A stretch of DNA of 64,000 nt from Calliopum simillimum. Its lineage: Eukaryota; Arthropoda; Insecta; Diptera; Lauxaniidae. The position numbers and the translations under genes are program-made. The number at the start of each line of letters is the position of its first letter. The stretch's first letter is position 1. The notes under the pieces are model-generated. The model was not told the origin of the DNA. It did not search any database and saw only the letters and a list, made by a program, of their open reading frames with translations. Positions 10,935-21,300 of the stretch are shown here, piece by piece. Location of the stretch: the NCBI GenBank assembly GCA_951812925.1, contig OX638371.1, positions 34,508,101-34,572,100 on the forward strand. The letters run 5' to 3'.

Positions 10935-10965
10935 TGCTCTGTGGGTCTATAAGAAAGCACTAGCC
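10935..10965. repeat. Hairpin at P-like array junction A/B
   Basis: GGTGCT and AGCACT flank CTGTGGGTCTATAAGAA and can pair. At the B/C junction (about 14825-14856) the arms read GGCGCT and AGCGCT, so both arms changed together. A related but weaker sequence occurs near 29715-29740. Confidence 0.6.
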
Positions 10966-11736
10966 TTTATCGCGTAAGCCGACCGACACAGAACAACATA
11001 TGCGATGATAAGAGTTTTTATTATTAAACCAAAAAAAAACTTTTTTTTTTTTTTCGAAGAAAAAGACTTGATTCTGACGATATCAATATCATCTATTCAA
11101 AATAGAAACAGCTGACGAATATAAAGTTCACTTTGATACATCTTATGCAAATCAGTGGGCCTTATCATGAATTTGTCTGCAGTTGATTTTGATTTTTTGT
11201 TAATTTTTTCGAAAAAAAAAACGTTTTTTTTAGAAATCAATTTATTTCGCCGAAACTAACAAACCAACCAAAAAGTGATGTGAATATCATTTGTAGGTAA
11301 TTTAATTACCTTTAATATGATATATAATACGTTTGAATACAAACTTTGGTTGTTGAGATATTTGCGTTTAAATGGAACTATCTTTTTTTTTTGGTCCAAA
11401 AACCAAAAATGACCGATATCTCGAAAACGACACGAAATAACGCCTACTTTTTGGATTTTTTCATGTGTTTTACAAAAAGTTTAAATTATCGAACAGTTTA
11501 TTACAAAAAAAAGAAAAAAAGGGAAAAACGCATTTTGGTAACTTTTCAATGAACAGTATATAACTTTTGCATTTTCCATCGATATTTTTAAGTGGTATCT
11601 TATTTTCTTCACAAATATATAGCCTATGATACAAAAAAAAAAAAAAATATTATAAAAAAGTTATTTCTTCAAACTTTCGCGCAAACTACTAAGAAAGTTG
11701 GAACAATTTAAACATTCCAAATTTGTTACAAAAGTT

Positions 11737-12597
11737 TCAGTACTTTCCCGGAAAAAAAAAATTACTGAAACTTTTGTCTAAATTACTTTCATTTGGATTT
11801 TGAATTTCATTCAAAACTACCTTAATTGCCATCGGTAGTTTTGAAATAAATTCATCACAAGACGGTGATTTTACCAAAAAGTTTGCTTTATAACTCATAC
11901 AATCAAATAACAATTCTATACTCTCTTGAGTAAATTTTTTGGTACATATTTTTTCAAAATTACTATCAACGAAAAGTTTACTGGACATGATTTTTAAAGA
12001 TGATAATGAATATTTAAAAGCTTTGAAAATTGATACAAGATAACTATTGCGGACATTTAACTTAATTAAATTATTGAAAAATTCTATAAAAGAGTTTAAT
12101 TTGCAAAGTTTGTCATTAATATTTTGTTTTGTACAATAACTTGCATTATTGCGCAAAAAAAAATTGATTTCCCCGAAAATGCGAAGAAATTCCTTAGTTG
12201 CTTCTGCATTTTCTGCAACAGTTTTATCTTCAAAAGAATTCGCGGTTATAGCTTTATTAATTTCATTTCTAAAATAATTCGATACGATAAGTTCTATACG
12301 ATCATATCTTTTCTCATACATAATACCCAATGTTATAAAAGATTTAATTTTTTGATTTTGAAACCCTTTTAATGCGCAAACCGCGAGCAATACATCCCAC
12401 TCAAACGCAGCTTTTTCAAATTGTATGCGAAATTTTCGTGCGTTTGTCAATATACTCATTAATAAATGAGTTACATCGAACATCAGGAAAATTTCGTGTT
12501 CAACACCATCTACGTGTTTATATATATGGCTTTGCTTCCTAAAATCATTCGAAAGTATTTGTTTACGTACAACGTAAACCGTGTGTGTACGGCATAA
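11737..12597 (-). CDS. P-like transposase C-terminal half, copy B
   Basis: The frame is open for 287 codons from 12597 to the stop at 11737; its first Met is at 12483. The stretch upstream of that Met continues in frame and contains HEIFLMFDVTHLL, so the Met is probably internal and the true beginning is spliced from the exon at 14223-14703. The remainder is lysine-, asparagine- and phenylalanine-rich, ends near SFSNFFFPGKY and corresponds in position to the poorly conserved C-terminal part of P transposases. It is intact here and broken in copy A. Function is inferred from the neighbouring catalytic exon. Confidence 0.6.
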   Translation of the reverse strand, partial: LCRTHTVYVVRKQILSNDFRKQSHIYKHVDGVEHEIFLMFDVTHLLMSILTNARKFRIQFEKAAFEWDVLLAVCALKGFQNQKIKSFITLGIMYEKRYDRIELIVSNYFRNEINKAITANSFEDKTVAENAEATKEFLRIFGEINFFLRNNASYCTKQNINDKLCKLNSFIEFFNNLIKLNVRNSYLVSIFKAFKYSLSSLKIMSSKLFVDSNFEKICTKKFTQESIELLFDCMSYKANFLVKSPSCDEFISKLPMAIKVVLNEIQNPNESNLDKSFSNFFFPGKY

Positions 12598-12935
12598 TCA
12601 AATTGTTTCTGCTAATGGCCGCCGACACTGAAAGCGCTGCTATCGCATTTTGAACGAAAACCCGAAGTGGGGTTTTCGTTCGATTGCCGCCGTCATCACT
12701 GATTTTCAACAAGTCATACACCGAACATCGAATAATCCCAAAGTTTACTTTAACATAAATTAAAATCTTTAAGAATTTTTTAAGTGTGTTACTTAATGAC
12801 ATTTTATATTGAAAATTGATTTTATTTAATTGAACTTTTTTAGTCATATATTTGCAAAGATCGATTTACATATAAATCTATCAATGCATTTTTCTAACAC
12901 ATAATTATGACAAATCAAGGAACGGATTAAAAACA

Positions 12936-12992
12936 CGGCTATAGTGACATATGTTTCGTCTTTCGCCACAAAGACTCATCAGACTTTTTTTG
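12936..12992 (-). ncRNA. Hammerhead ribozyme motif 1 (minus strand)
   Basis: On the minus strand the core reads CTGATGA, a 6-bp stem II (GTCTTT/AAAGAC) with loop GTGGCG, GAAA, then a minimal palindromic stem III (ACATATGT) ending in the GTC cleavage triplet. It matches the type I hammerhead consensus. The very short stem III suggests that it works best as a dimer. Confidence 0.85.
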
Positions 12993-13075
12993 TTGTAATT
13001 ATAATTATATTTATTTTACTAAATTAATTATAATTGAAAAATTGCAAGTTTGAAAACTTTTTGTGTTTTTGGTCT

Positions 13076-13143
13076 GGGCGGGAGACGAACCAAGGATCTC
13101 CAGGTTGGTAGCAGAAGTCGTTACCACTGCACCAGCCTTGCCC
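13076..13143 (-). ncRNA. tRNA-like promoter region of the retroelement
   Basis: On the minus strand TGGTGCAGTGG fits a pol III A box and GGTTCGTCTCC fits a B box, about 35 bp apart, inside a 68-nt segment beginning GGGCAAG and ending CGCCC. It is more likely a SINE-type internal promoter than a working tRNA gene, since the cloverleaf is imperfect. Confidence 0.65.
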
Positions 13144-13519
13144 GGCTGCGAAGCCGACTTTTTGCCAGTTTTATTTGTGTGTTAATACGTATTGATATAT
13201 CATAATTGTTGTTTTGTGTTATTTATTGATATTTGGTATAGTTGTTCCTTTGGAACAAATTCAATACCGATTGCAGGTGTTTCCACCTTATCAGGGCGTG
13301 TTCTCCCAAATAACTTTAAGAATTTTTTAAGTGTGTTACTTAATGACATTTTATATTGAAAATTGATTTTATTTAATTGAACTTTTTTAGTCATATATTT
13401 GCAAAGATCGATTTACATATAAATCTATCAATGCATTTTTCTAACACAAAAAGTTTTCAAACTTGCAATTTTTCAATTATAATTAATTTAGTAAAATAAA
13501 TATAATTATAATTACAACA

Positions 13520-13575
13520 AAAAAAGTCTGATGAGTCTTTGTGGCGAAAGACGAAACATATGTCACTATAGCCGT
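13520..13575 (+). ncRNA. Hammerhead ribozyme motif 2
   Basis: CTGATGA at 13528-13534, stem II GTCTTT/AAAGAC, GAAA at 13553-13556 and the cleavage triplet GTC at 13562-13564 are all present. Stem I (AAAGT/ACTAT) has one mismatch. Confidence 0.85.
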
Positions 13576-13697
13576 GTTTTTAATCCGTTCCTTGATTTGT
13601 TCGTCTCCCGCCCAGACCAAAAACACAAAAAGTTTTCAAACTTGCAATTTTTCAATTATAATTGATTTAGTAAAATAAATATAATTATTATTACAAC

Positions 13698-13755
13698 AAA
13701 AATAGTCTGATGAGTCTTTGTGGCGAAAGACGAAACATATGTCACTATAGCCGTG
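13698..13755 (+). ncRNA. Hammerhead ribozyme motif 3
   Basis: CTGATGA at 13707-13713, the same 6-bp stem II, GAAA at 13732-13735 and GTC at 13741-13743. Stem I here pairs perfectly over five bases (ATAGT/ACTAT), making this the best-formed of the three. Confidence 0.88.
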
Positions 13756-14222
13756 TTTTTAATCCGTTCCTTGATTTGTCATAATTATGTGTTAGAAAAA
13801 TGCATTGATAGATTTATATGTAAATCGATCTTTGCAAATATATGACTAAAAAAGTTCAATTACATAAATTAAAATCACTAAACAAACAGTAAGATTCACG
13901 AGAGCACAAAACATCACCAAACGAAGGAAAGTTTACGACACAACACTCAGCATCACAAGTCAGCACAACGTTGGACATAAGATCAACACAGAGAGAATCG
14001 ACATTGGACGGACATTTGGAATCACCGGTGCAGCAGCCCCAGACACCTTTTGTGCTGCAGCAAAGTTCTCGTTCGACGTACTGACCGCGGCGTGGGATTT
14101 GTATATAACCAACCCAAAGATTTGTAGTTTTACCTTTGTTAAATTACTAGTGAAAAACAATCATTAAAACCTTTATAAAGTTTATGAAAAACCCACTAAT
14201 CTTTTATTTGCATTATTCCAAT

Positions 14223-14703
14223 TTAGTACTCCGACCCTCCACTTAACAGTATTCTAATTAAGCAGAAATTGAAACGGTCACATATAATACATTTTATTAT
14301 TAGTCCCGTAATAAATACCGATTTAATAACTTGAATTAAGAATTCAAATCTTTCTTCTGTTGTAGTAACTTTAGTACAAAAATGGTAACTGTGGACAATA
14401 CTCCAGTTACCATTAATGCTTTCAATCATAAATGTAAGACAAGATGTACAATGTGAAGCATCGTAATCTCCAAAACCAACAATTTTCTTAGTATTAGATG
14501 TTAATAATTTTGATATTGATGATTCGTCAAATTTTAAAATGCAAAGCCTATCTTTTACATCTATTGAATTCGCAAAATTTAACAAATCTTTTTCTACTCT
14601 TTTAGAAAACCCTGCGCTTGTAGGATATATTTCACTACATTTTTTCCTATTTATACTACGGTTCTCGCAGGTGTTAATTTCAGACAGTTTTCTTTTAACA
14701 GCT
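14223..14703 (-). CDS. P-like transposase catalytic exon, copy B
   Basis: This exon is the same as 10331-10811 in copy A. It begins after a polypyrimidine/TTTTCAG acceptor and shows LKFDESSISK, FMIESINGNW and CDRFNF, which I read as the D...D part of a P-type RNase-H-like core. Its frame ends at 14223, well before the C-terminal frame at 12597. A functional protein would therefore need splicing across the middle region, and the retroelement now lies in that gap. Confidence 0.65.
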
Positions 14704-14845
14704 CTGAAAATAAAAAAAAAAACATTAGTCCCTAATCTTCTGACTAAAATATAAAATAAGAACAAATTCACTACACATATATTTGAGAATCGAAACTTTA
14801 CTTTAACTTAACTTTAACTCAGACGGCGCTATATGGGTCTATAAG

Positions 14846-15237
14846 AAAGCGCTGGCCTTTATCGCGTAAGCCGACCGACACAGAACAACATATGCGATGA
14901 TAAGGGTTTTTATTATTATTGATACATCTTATGCAAATCAGTGGGCCTTATCATGAATTTGTCTGCAGTTGATTTTGATTTTTTGTTAATTTTTTCGAAA
15001 AAAAAAAAGTTTTTTTTAGAAATCAATTTATTTCGCCGAAACTAACAAACCAACCAAAAACTGATGTGAATATCATTTGTAGGTAATTTAATTACCTTTA
15101 ATATGATATATAATACGTTTGAATACAAACTTTGGTTGTTGAGATATTTGTATTTAAATGGAACTATCTTTTTTTTTTTTTGGTCCGAAAACCGAAAATG
15201 ACTGATATCTCGAAAACGACACGAAATAAAAAAAAAA
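14846..15237 (-). mobile_element. P-like element, truncated copy C
   Basis: This stretch is homologous to positions 1-480 of copy A with an internal deletion of about 150 bp after 14920. It ends at an A-run near 15237, beyond which the sequence matches the reverse complement of about 48320-48420 instead. No coding part is left. Confidence 0.75.
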
Positions 15238-15618
15238 TAATGCGATTTTTGGAATCAGCAGCCCATTTTCATATAAAATGAATGATGGCATTCCCTGGGG
15301 AAAAATTTTTAGTCATTTGTAGAGTGGTATTATTTAATGGTGCGATTTTATCGATATTGCAAGAATTAAAATCGAACAACGCAAAAATGTAGAACAAGCC
15401 AAAATGATTTCGCACATTGGATTAAAATCGCTCCGTGCTTAATTCCAGTATTTTCTCTGACGAATTTCTTTGAGTCCATTGTTCAACATGTAATAATGAA
15501 TAGTGGATCTATCTAATGAAATGAAATTAATAGGTAATAGTTTATTTTTGACTAACATTTCTGACCGAAAAAGACTGATAATCTTCTAAGGAAGGCAAAT
15601 CTATCCTAACAATAATAT
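15238..15618. other. AT-rich repeat-derived DNA
   Basis: The first 80 bp share sequence with the reverse complement of about 48320-48420 (shared words GGAATCAGCAGCCCATTTTC and GGCATTC). The rest shows no coding frame or repeat I can identify. Confidence 0.5.
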
Positions 15619-15904
15619 CACAGGCCCACAAAAAAAAAAAGTACCATGCGCGAAAGATCAGACCACCTGAACTTTATGTTTTTGGGGTCGCTGAATCCGA
15701 ATATGGTGCCAGAATAGCGAAGTTGGTTCGCGTTTTTTCAGAAATCAACAATAGTGCTGAAAATTACTGATTTTTGCTGGTTCCTGAAAAAACGCGAACC
15801 AACTTCGCTATTCTGGCACCATATTCGGATTCAGGGACCCCGAAAACATAAAGTTCAGGTGATCTGATCTTTCCCGCATGTTACTTTTTTTTTGTGGACC
15901 TGTG
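15619..15904. mobile_element. Foldback MITE, CACAGG-ended family
   Basis: This 286-bp near-perfect palindrome has arms of about 135 bp and a short centre. Ends read CACAGGCCCACAAAA and TTTTGTGGACCTGTG, with a 3-bp duplication TAT. A fragment of the same family is at 46671-46725. The ends resemble those at 41507-42190 and 51289-53964. Confidence 0.85.
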
Positions 15905-17043
15905 TATTTATGTGTATTCATTAAGGAGGAAATCCACACTATTAATATCTAAATTTAAGGATGAAAACTATGATTCATTTCTCCGAAACTATTTGACCCA
16001 TGTTAATGAAATTCGATTTATTTACAAAAATCATCAAGACAAATAATATCTGCTGAAAAAATGTATGGTGCCACGCCCAAAGGCAGAGCTACATGTATGA
16101 GCTTGTTCCCTGTAGAACAGAGAGGCAAGTAATTAGGATATGTTCATTGGTGGTTGTGGCACCATATATTTTTTCAGCAGATGTTATTTATCTTGATGAC
16201 CTGTGTATATAAACCGAATTTCAACCACATGTGTCAAATAGTTTCGGAGATATTATGTGTTTTATATTTTTGGGGCGTGGCACCGCCAACTTTTATAGTG
16301 GATGTTATTTCTCTCTGTCCCTATTGCCAACATACCGAATTTTATCTATCTGCGTCTAATAGTTTCGGAGATATGACGAATTTGTTTTTGGGGCGTGGCA
16401 CCGCCCATTTTCACTTTGAGTTGATTTCATCTTACTTGATTTGATTAAATGCATATAAATTTATTCATATATCACTCCTGCGTTTAATGCAACTAACATT
16501 TTTAAACAGAAACATCGATTTTTTCAAAATTCAAGACATCTCGACCCGTGTCACTATTTTGTGGATCAGATGCTGGAACGAGGGGGCATCTTCTCAGCTA
16601 GGTGAATGTATGACCTTTAATTTCCCGTTTGATTTTTTTAAAGAAAATGTGTCCTTGTAGAGAATTATTTTTGTGTACACTTTTTTGTAAAAAAAAAACC
16701 ACAGTGCGTCGCACAGTGTCGCGAGCTCATATATAGAGCGGCCAAAACTATTAAACGTTATCCGGTTTTGATAAAATTTTGCACAGTGATGCTTTTTGTT
16801 AAGATTATGCAAATTTTAGAAAATGGGCGTGGTTCGCCCCTTTCTAAGCCTACTTCCAGTACAAAAGTATTAGTATCAGGTGATTTTTTTAAAGGTTTTT
16901 TATACAATTAATTTAAATATTACCCTTTTAAATGTTTTTTGATTTCTTACGATCGGATAAGAAGAAAAAAAGTTATAGCAGTTATAACTTAAAATTAAAG
17001 TGAAATATTTCAATTTAAGAAATTCACTCATTTTAGAAAATAA
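15905..17043. other. Repeat modules with GGCGTGGCACCGCCC words
   Basis: About 15970-16255 contains an inverted repeat (arms of about 90 bp around TATGGTGCCA/TGGCACCATA). It is followed by modules spaced about 65-125 bp apart with TAGTTTCGGAGATAT and GGCGTGGCACCGCC, which recur at 38520-38835. A CACAGTGCGTCGCACAGTG palindrome lies at about 16691-16709. No gene was recognised. Confidence 0.55.
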
Positions 17044-17962
17044 CTAGTAAGGGTGTAAAATTTGGCCTGGCCAAACATTAAATACCCTACACTGCAGTAT
17101 TTTTAAAATTTTGCTCATATGGGAGGTGCTACGCTCTTTTGTCCGAGTTCACCCAGTTTTTGTTCAGAGCTTGCTTTTATAGACTTTAGTGTCTGAGTGA
17201 AAAACGTTTTCAGTATAGTGTTTTGACGTTTTTGCTTATATAGGATGTGCCACGCCCTCTTGTCCGAGTTCCTCTAGTTTTAGGTTAGAGCGTGCATTTA
17301 TAGTCTGTAGTATTTGAGTGAAGTTTGGTTGGATTATCTCAAAAAACTCTTTCAGTATAGCATTTTGAAGCTTTTGCTCATATGGGAGGTGCCACGCCCT
17401 CTTGTCCGATTTCACCCAATTTTTGTTGAGAGCTTTCATTTATGATTCTTAGTGTTTAAGTCAAATTTGGTTCTAATATCTCATAAAACGCTTTCAGTAT
17501 AGCGTTTTGAAGCTTTTGTTTATATGGGAGGTGCCACGCCCTCTTGTCCGATATCGCCCAGTTTTTTCTCACAGCTTGCTCTTACAATTTTTAGTATTTA
17601 TGCGTATTTTGGTTGCATTGTCGTGAAAAATTCTCCTAAAATTGCATTTTGAATATATTTTTTGTATGGGCGGTAGGCGTATCCATTGACCGATTTCGTT
17701 CATTTTCAATCCCCCGAGCTAACTTTGATGACGAAGGCAGTGTACCAAATTTCATTGAAATATCTTGCTCAGTTTTCCCAAAAAGTGTATTTCAACACAC
17801 AGCCAGCCACCCACCCAGCCAGCCAGACAGACGGACATGGCTATATCGACTCAGGAGGTGACGCTGATTAAGAATATATATACTTTTCTATATCTGCCGC
17901 GCCTCCTTCTCTGCGTTACAAACGGAAGGACAAAGTGAATATACCCTGGGTGTAGGGTATAA
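17044..17962 (-). mobile_element. DINE-1/HINE-like Helentron-associated element 1
   Basis: In its own orientation it begins TTATACCC with a short TATACCCT/AGGGTATA hairpin, has the conserved block with GAGTCGATATAGCCATGTCC, a (GTCY)n tract (GTCTGTCTGGCTGG), four central repeats about 142 bp apart, and ends ...CACCCTTACTAG before T. That architecture and the CTAG end are the hallmarks of Drosophila DINE-1. It encodes no protein. Confidence 0.85.
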
Positions 17963-18582
17963 AAAAGAATCTTACTTGAAAATATTGAACTTAAAAGCTA
18001 GGGAATTAAAAAGAGGAAATTTTAAGCTATAAAATGCTTTTTGATATTTTCTGATCGGTTTAGAAACAAAAAATTTATGGACGTTAGAGCAACGACGTAT
18101 ATAAATAAGATACCCAAATTTTATTCGTTTACTCGCCGGTCTGTGCAATTTGGTTAGACACAAATAAAGCTGTTCAAAGAAGAATAAAATGTTGCTATGT
18201 CAACGCTGCGTTTGATTTATTAAAAATTTTATATTAAACAGACGCAAAATTCAAAAAACAAACGTATTTAGACATTTCGTTTGTCCGCTTTCAGCAACAT
18301 TTTATCAATTTTCACAAATTCCACAGACCGCAGTAACGACGAACTGTGTATCTTGATAAAAATATACGTCGTTGGTTAGAGTTCAATGTTAATATGATAT
18401 ATTTACAATTTTGGTACTCGCTCGTTTTAGAAAACGAAAAAAATTACTTTTAAAAATTACTTATCTCGGTAAATTTTTATGCTAGAAAAGTGTTTTAAAA
18501 ACCAAAATATGCAGAATTGCATCAACTTTAATTTTTGCCTGAATTTTTTTTTCCGATTAACAGTTTTTAAGTTATTTGTTAA
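17963..18582. other. Unassigned AT-rich spacer
   Basis: Nothing recognisable apart from AT-rich sequence. Short frames here have no family resemblance. Confidence 0.6.
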
Positions 18583-19517
18583 CTAGTAAGGGTGTAAAAT
18601 TTGGCCTGGCCAAACATTAAATACCCTACACTGCAGTATTTTTCAAATTTTGCTCATATGGGAGTTGCTACGCCCTCTTGTCCGAGGTCACCCAGTTTTT
18701 GTTCAGCGCTTGCATTTATAGTTTTTAGTGTCTGAGTGACAAACTTTTTCAGTAAAGCGTTTTGAAGCTTTTGCTTATATAGGAGGTGCCACGCCCTCTT
18801 GACCGAGTTCGTCTAGTTTTAGCTTAGAGCGTGCAATTATAGTATTTAGTATTTGAGTGAAGCTTGGTTCGATTATCTCAAGAAACTGTTTCAGTATAGC
18901 ATTTTGAAACTTTTGCTTATGTGGGAGGTACCACGCCCCCTTGTCCGATTTCACCCAATTTTTGTTGAGAGCTTTCATTTATGATTCTTAGTGTCTGAGT
19001 CAAATTTGATTCGAATATTTCAAAAAACGCTTTCAGTATAGCGTTTTTAAGCATTTGCTTATATGGGAGGTGCCACGCCCTCTTGTTCGAATTCGCTTAG
19101 TTTTTCCTCAGAGCTTGCGCTTACAATTTTTAATATTAATGCGTATTTTGGTTGCATTGTCGTGAAAAAAACTCCTAAAATTGCATTTTGAATATATTTT
19201 TTGTATGGGTGGTAGGCGTGTCCGTTGACCGATTTCGCTCATTTTCAATCCCCCGAGCTAACTTTGGTGACGAAGGCAGTGTACCAAGTTTCATTCAATT
19301 ATCTTGCTCAGTTTTCCCAAAAAGTGTATTTCAACACACAGCCAGCCAGCCAGCCAGCCACCCAGCCAGCCAGCCAGCCAGACAGACGGACATGGCTATA
19401 TCGACTCAGGAAGTGACGCTGATCAAGAATATATATACTTTTCTATATCTGCCACGCCTCCTTCTCTGCGTTACAAACGGAAGGACAAAGTGAATATACC
19501 CTGGGTGTAGGGTATAA
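18583..19517 (-). mobile_element. DINE-1/HINE-like element 2
   Basis: It has the same ends, conserved block and (GTCY)n tract as element 1, with four central repeats at about 18660, 18781, 18924 and 19066. The GGCT run near the (GTCY)n tract is longer than in the other copies. Confidence 0.85.
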
Positions 19518-20130
19518 AAATTGACTTTTTTGATCTTTAAACCCCTAAAAGGGGGGTTAAGCCCCCTGTTGAGCCGGGAACTTTTTTTTTTGTAAGGTTA
19601 CTATGGCCCAATAAACATCTGTGTCAAGTTTCAAGACCGCTGCAATTTTTGTCTTTAAGATATTTAATTTTACTCTCCTAAGAATATTAACACTCAAATC
19701 CACATCATGGGTAAAATTTACCCATGCGAAGTTTGTTTTCGTAATAATTCGCTAAAAAACGAACAAAAACACGAAGTAAGCGCATGTTAATTACCTCACT
19801 GTATTCTCCTTTTGTTGTGGGCTTTGTCGCAAGCGGTCGTCGTCGATTGTCGGAGGTATAGCGTTTTAATTTTTTTTTCGGGTAAATTTTACCCATGTTG
19901 TGGACTTATGTAAGTTTTTTTTTCTTTCGTTTTGATTGAAAATAGTGAAAAATGGCACGAAAAAGAGTAAAACATGACGACGAAATAATTAAAATTTTGA
20001 AAAAAATTTAACTCTCATTGTTTTAACCAAAGTTAAAAAGCAGATACCAAATCACACAACTTTGAAAAAGTTTGAAGGAGCTTATAATGAAAATTTTTCG
20101 TACTTTTAGTCCACTCTGAAAACAACCAAT

Positions 20131-20265
20131 GTTGTTCTAGAAAAACCTGTCAGATGTTTCTAATGTCCGGCAAAAAAAGACCGAAAAACTAAAAACCTTT
20201 GAATTTGGTGTAAAAAACCTTTTTGCTCTGAACATAGGGCTATGATTTGCAGTACATGCACATCC
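20131..20265 (+). pseudogene. piggyBac transposase C-terminal cysteine-rich domain relic
   Basis: One frame reads EKPVRCF, a stop, CPAKKDRKTKN; after a frameshift it reads CKKPFCSEHRAMICSTC. The C-x2-C, C-x2-C, H, C-x2-C pattern is that of the RING-like/cysteine-rich domain at the end of piggyBac transposases. The stop and frameshift show that it is dead. Confidence 0.65.
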
Positions 20266-20520
20266 TTATTTGTTTTATTTTTTTGGTACTTTTTTATGAG
20301 CTTGTATAAAAAATTTTGAAATGTTATTTAATTGAATTGATAATAATATAAAAATACTTTATTTTATTTATATAAAAAATGTAATTTGTTACAAAAAACA
20401 TGATATTTTTTTTTTTTTTTTTTTGTGTTTCAAAAAATTGCTAATGAATTAATGTAAAAATTATTTATTTTCAAAGTTTTCTTAAAATATATGTAATAAA
20501 CACCAGATATGACTTATTTT

Positions 20521-21268
20521 TAGAGTCCGACTGATTAATCGGCTTCGGCTTCGGCTTCGGCCAGATTCGGCCAAAAAAACGCCTTCGGCCTCACATTCGG
20601 CCTTCGGCCTAAAATGAGCCGAAGGTTTGGCCGAAGCCGAATGTTTGTAACTTTAATTAGAAAAGAAATTATTTCTTCTTAAACAAAAATGTTGAAAAGT
20701 CAAAATACTACTAAGACAGAAATTTCGAAATTTCTGCATCAAAATTATGCTGAAAAAAATATAATAGATAATATGTTTATCGAAATTGAAGGATCTACAC
20801 CTTCCTGTTCAAATTCAGCCGCTTCCAATGGAAACCAATACCCAAAAGATGATCTGTAGGATTCGCACGATAAAATGCCTTTGACTGGGGCCGAGGAAGC
20901 AGCTTCTGACCACGTTCGTTTGCCTTTTGAGGAACAATTAGCTTGTTATTTAAAGGAACCTTTGCAGTTGAGGCCCACGGATATATATCATTATTGGGCA
21001 TGCAGTCCATATATTCATTTACGACCAGTATCCCAAAAATTTTTGTCAGCTCCTCCTATAAGTGTCCCAAGTGAACAATTGTTCAGTGCTGCGGGTCAAA
21101 TATATGCTGACCGAAGAGCCAATCTACATGGAGAAAATGCAGAAAAACTGCTGTTTCTAGCTTACAACATTAGGTTATTTAATTTTTATTATTAACTATT
21201 TATTTTTATTTAAGAACTAATAAAAAAAAGTAGTACAAAAAATAAGTGTTACAAATATAATGGAACCT

Positions 21269-21300
<32 letters not shown>

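Larger units (their letters stand above)
1..10953 (-). mobile_element. P-superfamily-like element, tandem copy A (interrupted)
   Basis: This is the first of two and a half head-to-tail copies; position 1 corresponds to 10954 and 14846. Without its two insertions (BEL 1056-8087, hAT-like 8415-9536) it is about 2786 bp, matching copy B without its own insertion (about 2783 bp). The coding traces are on the minus strand and resemble P-element transposase. The unit ends in an AT-rich block, a run reading GTTAAAGTTAAG on the minus strand, and the sequence GGTGCTCTGTGGGTCTATAA. No clean terminal inverted repeat or target duplication was found, so the true element ends are uncertain. The window starts inside the array, which may continue upstream. 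Confidence 0.65.
12768..13861 (-). mobile_element. Hammerhead-bearing tRNA-related retroelement (SINE/Penelope-like), rearranged
   Basis: This 1094-bp insertion is flanked by a 15-bp duplication, ACATAAATTAAAATC (12753-12767 and 13862-13876). Read on the minus strand it holds a roughly 130-bp block (13446-13313), a head with a tRNA-like region (13143-13076), a hammerhead ribozyme and a second copy of the first block (12900-12768). Its right third is inverted: two further hammerhead-containing segments run on the plus strand (13447-13601, 13602-13861). Head-to-tail repeats with an attached inverted copy and a long target duplication are typical of Penelope-like elements and their small dependants, and hammerheads are known from that group. 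No reverse transcriptase is present. Confidence 0.75.
10954..14845 (-). mobile_element. P-superfamily-like element, tandem copy B
   Basis: This second unit of the array is nearly identical to copy A. It carries the uninterrupted target sites of both copy A insertions. It is itself interrupted at 12768-13861 by a retroelement with a 15-bp duplication, and copy A shows that empty site near 9970-9995. The coding content is minus-strand. Confidence 0.7.

Noticed and set aside
12563..12847. 94-codon minus frame across the insertion boundary
   Set aside because: It is a chance fusion of P-like middle sequence with the hammerhead element; copy A has a different continuation.
13076..13143. A functional tRNA gene
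   Set aside because: A and B boxes are good, but the cloverleaf stems are imperfect and the segment is embedded in a retroelement, so a SINE-type promoter is the better explanation.
13200..13394. 64-codon minus frame in the hammerhead element
   Set aside because: It spans the joint between two repeated blocks and resembles no Penelope or LINE protein.
17649..17871. Repeated 60-100-codon frames in the DINE-1-like elements
   Set aside because: Frames over the (GTCY)n tract recur in several elements in different phases, as expected of a non-coding repeat.
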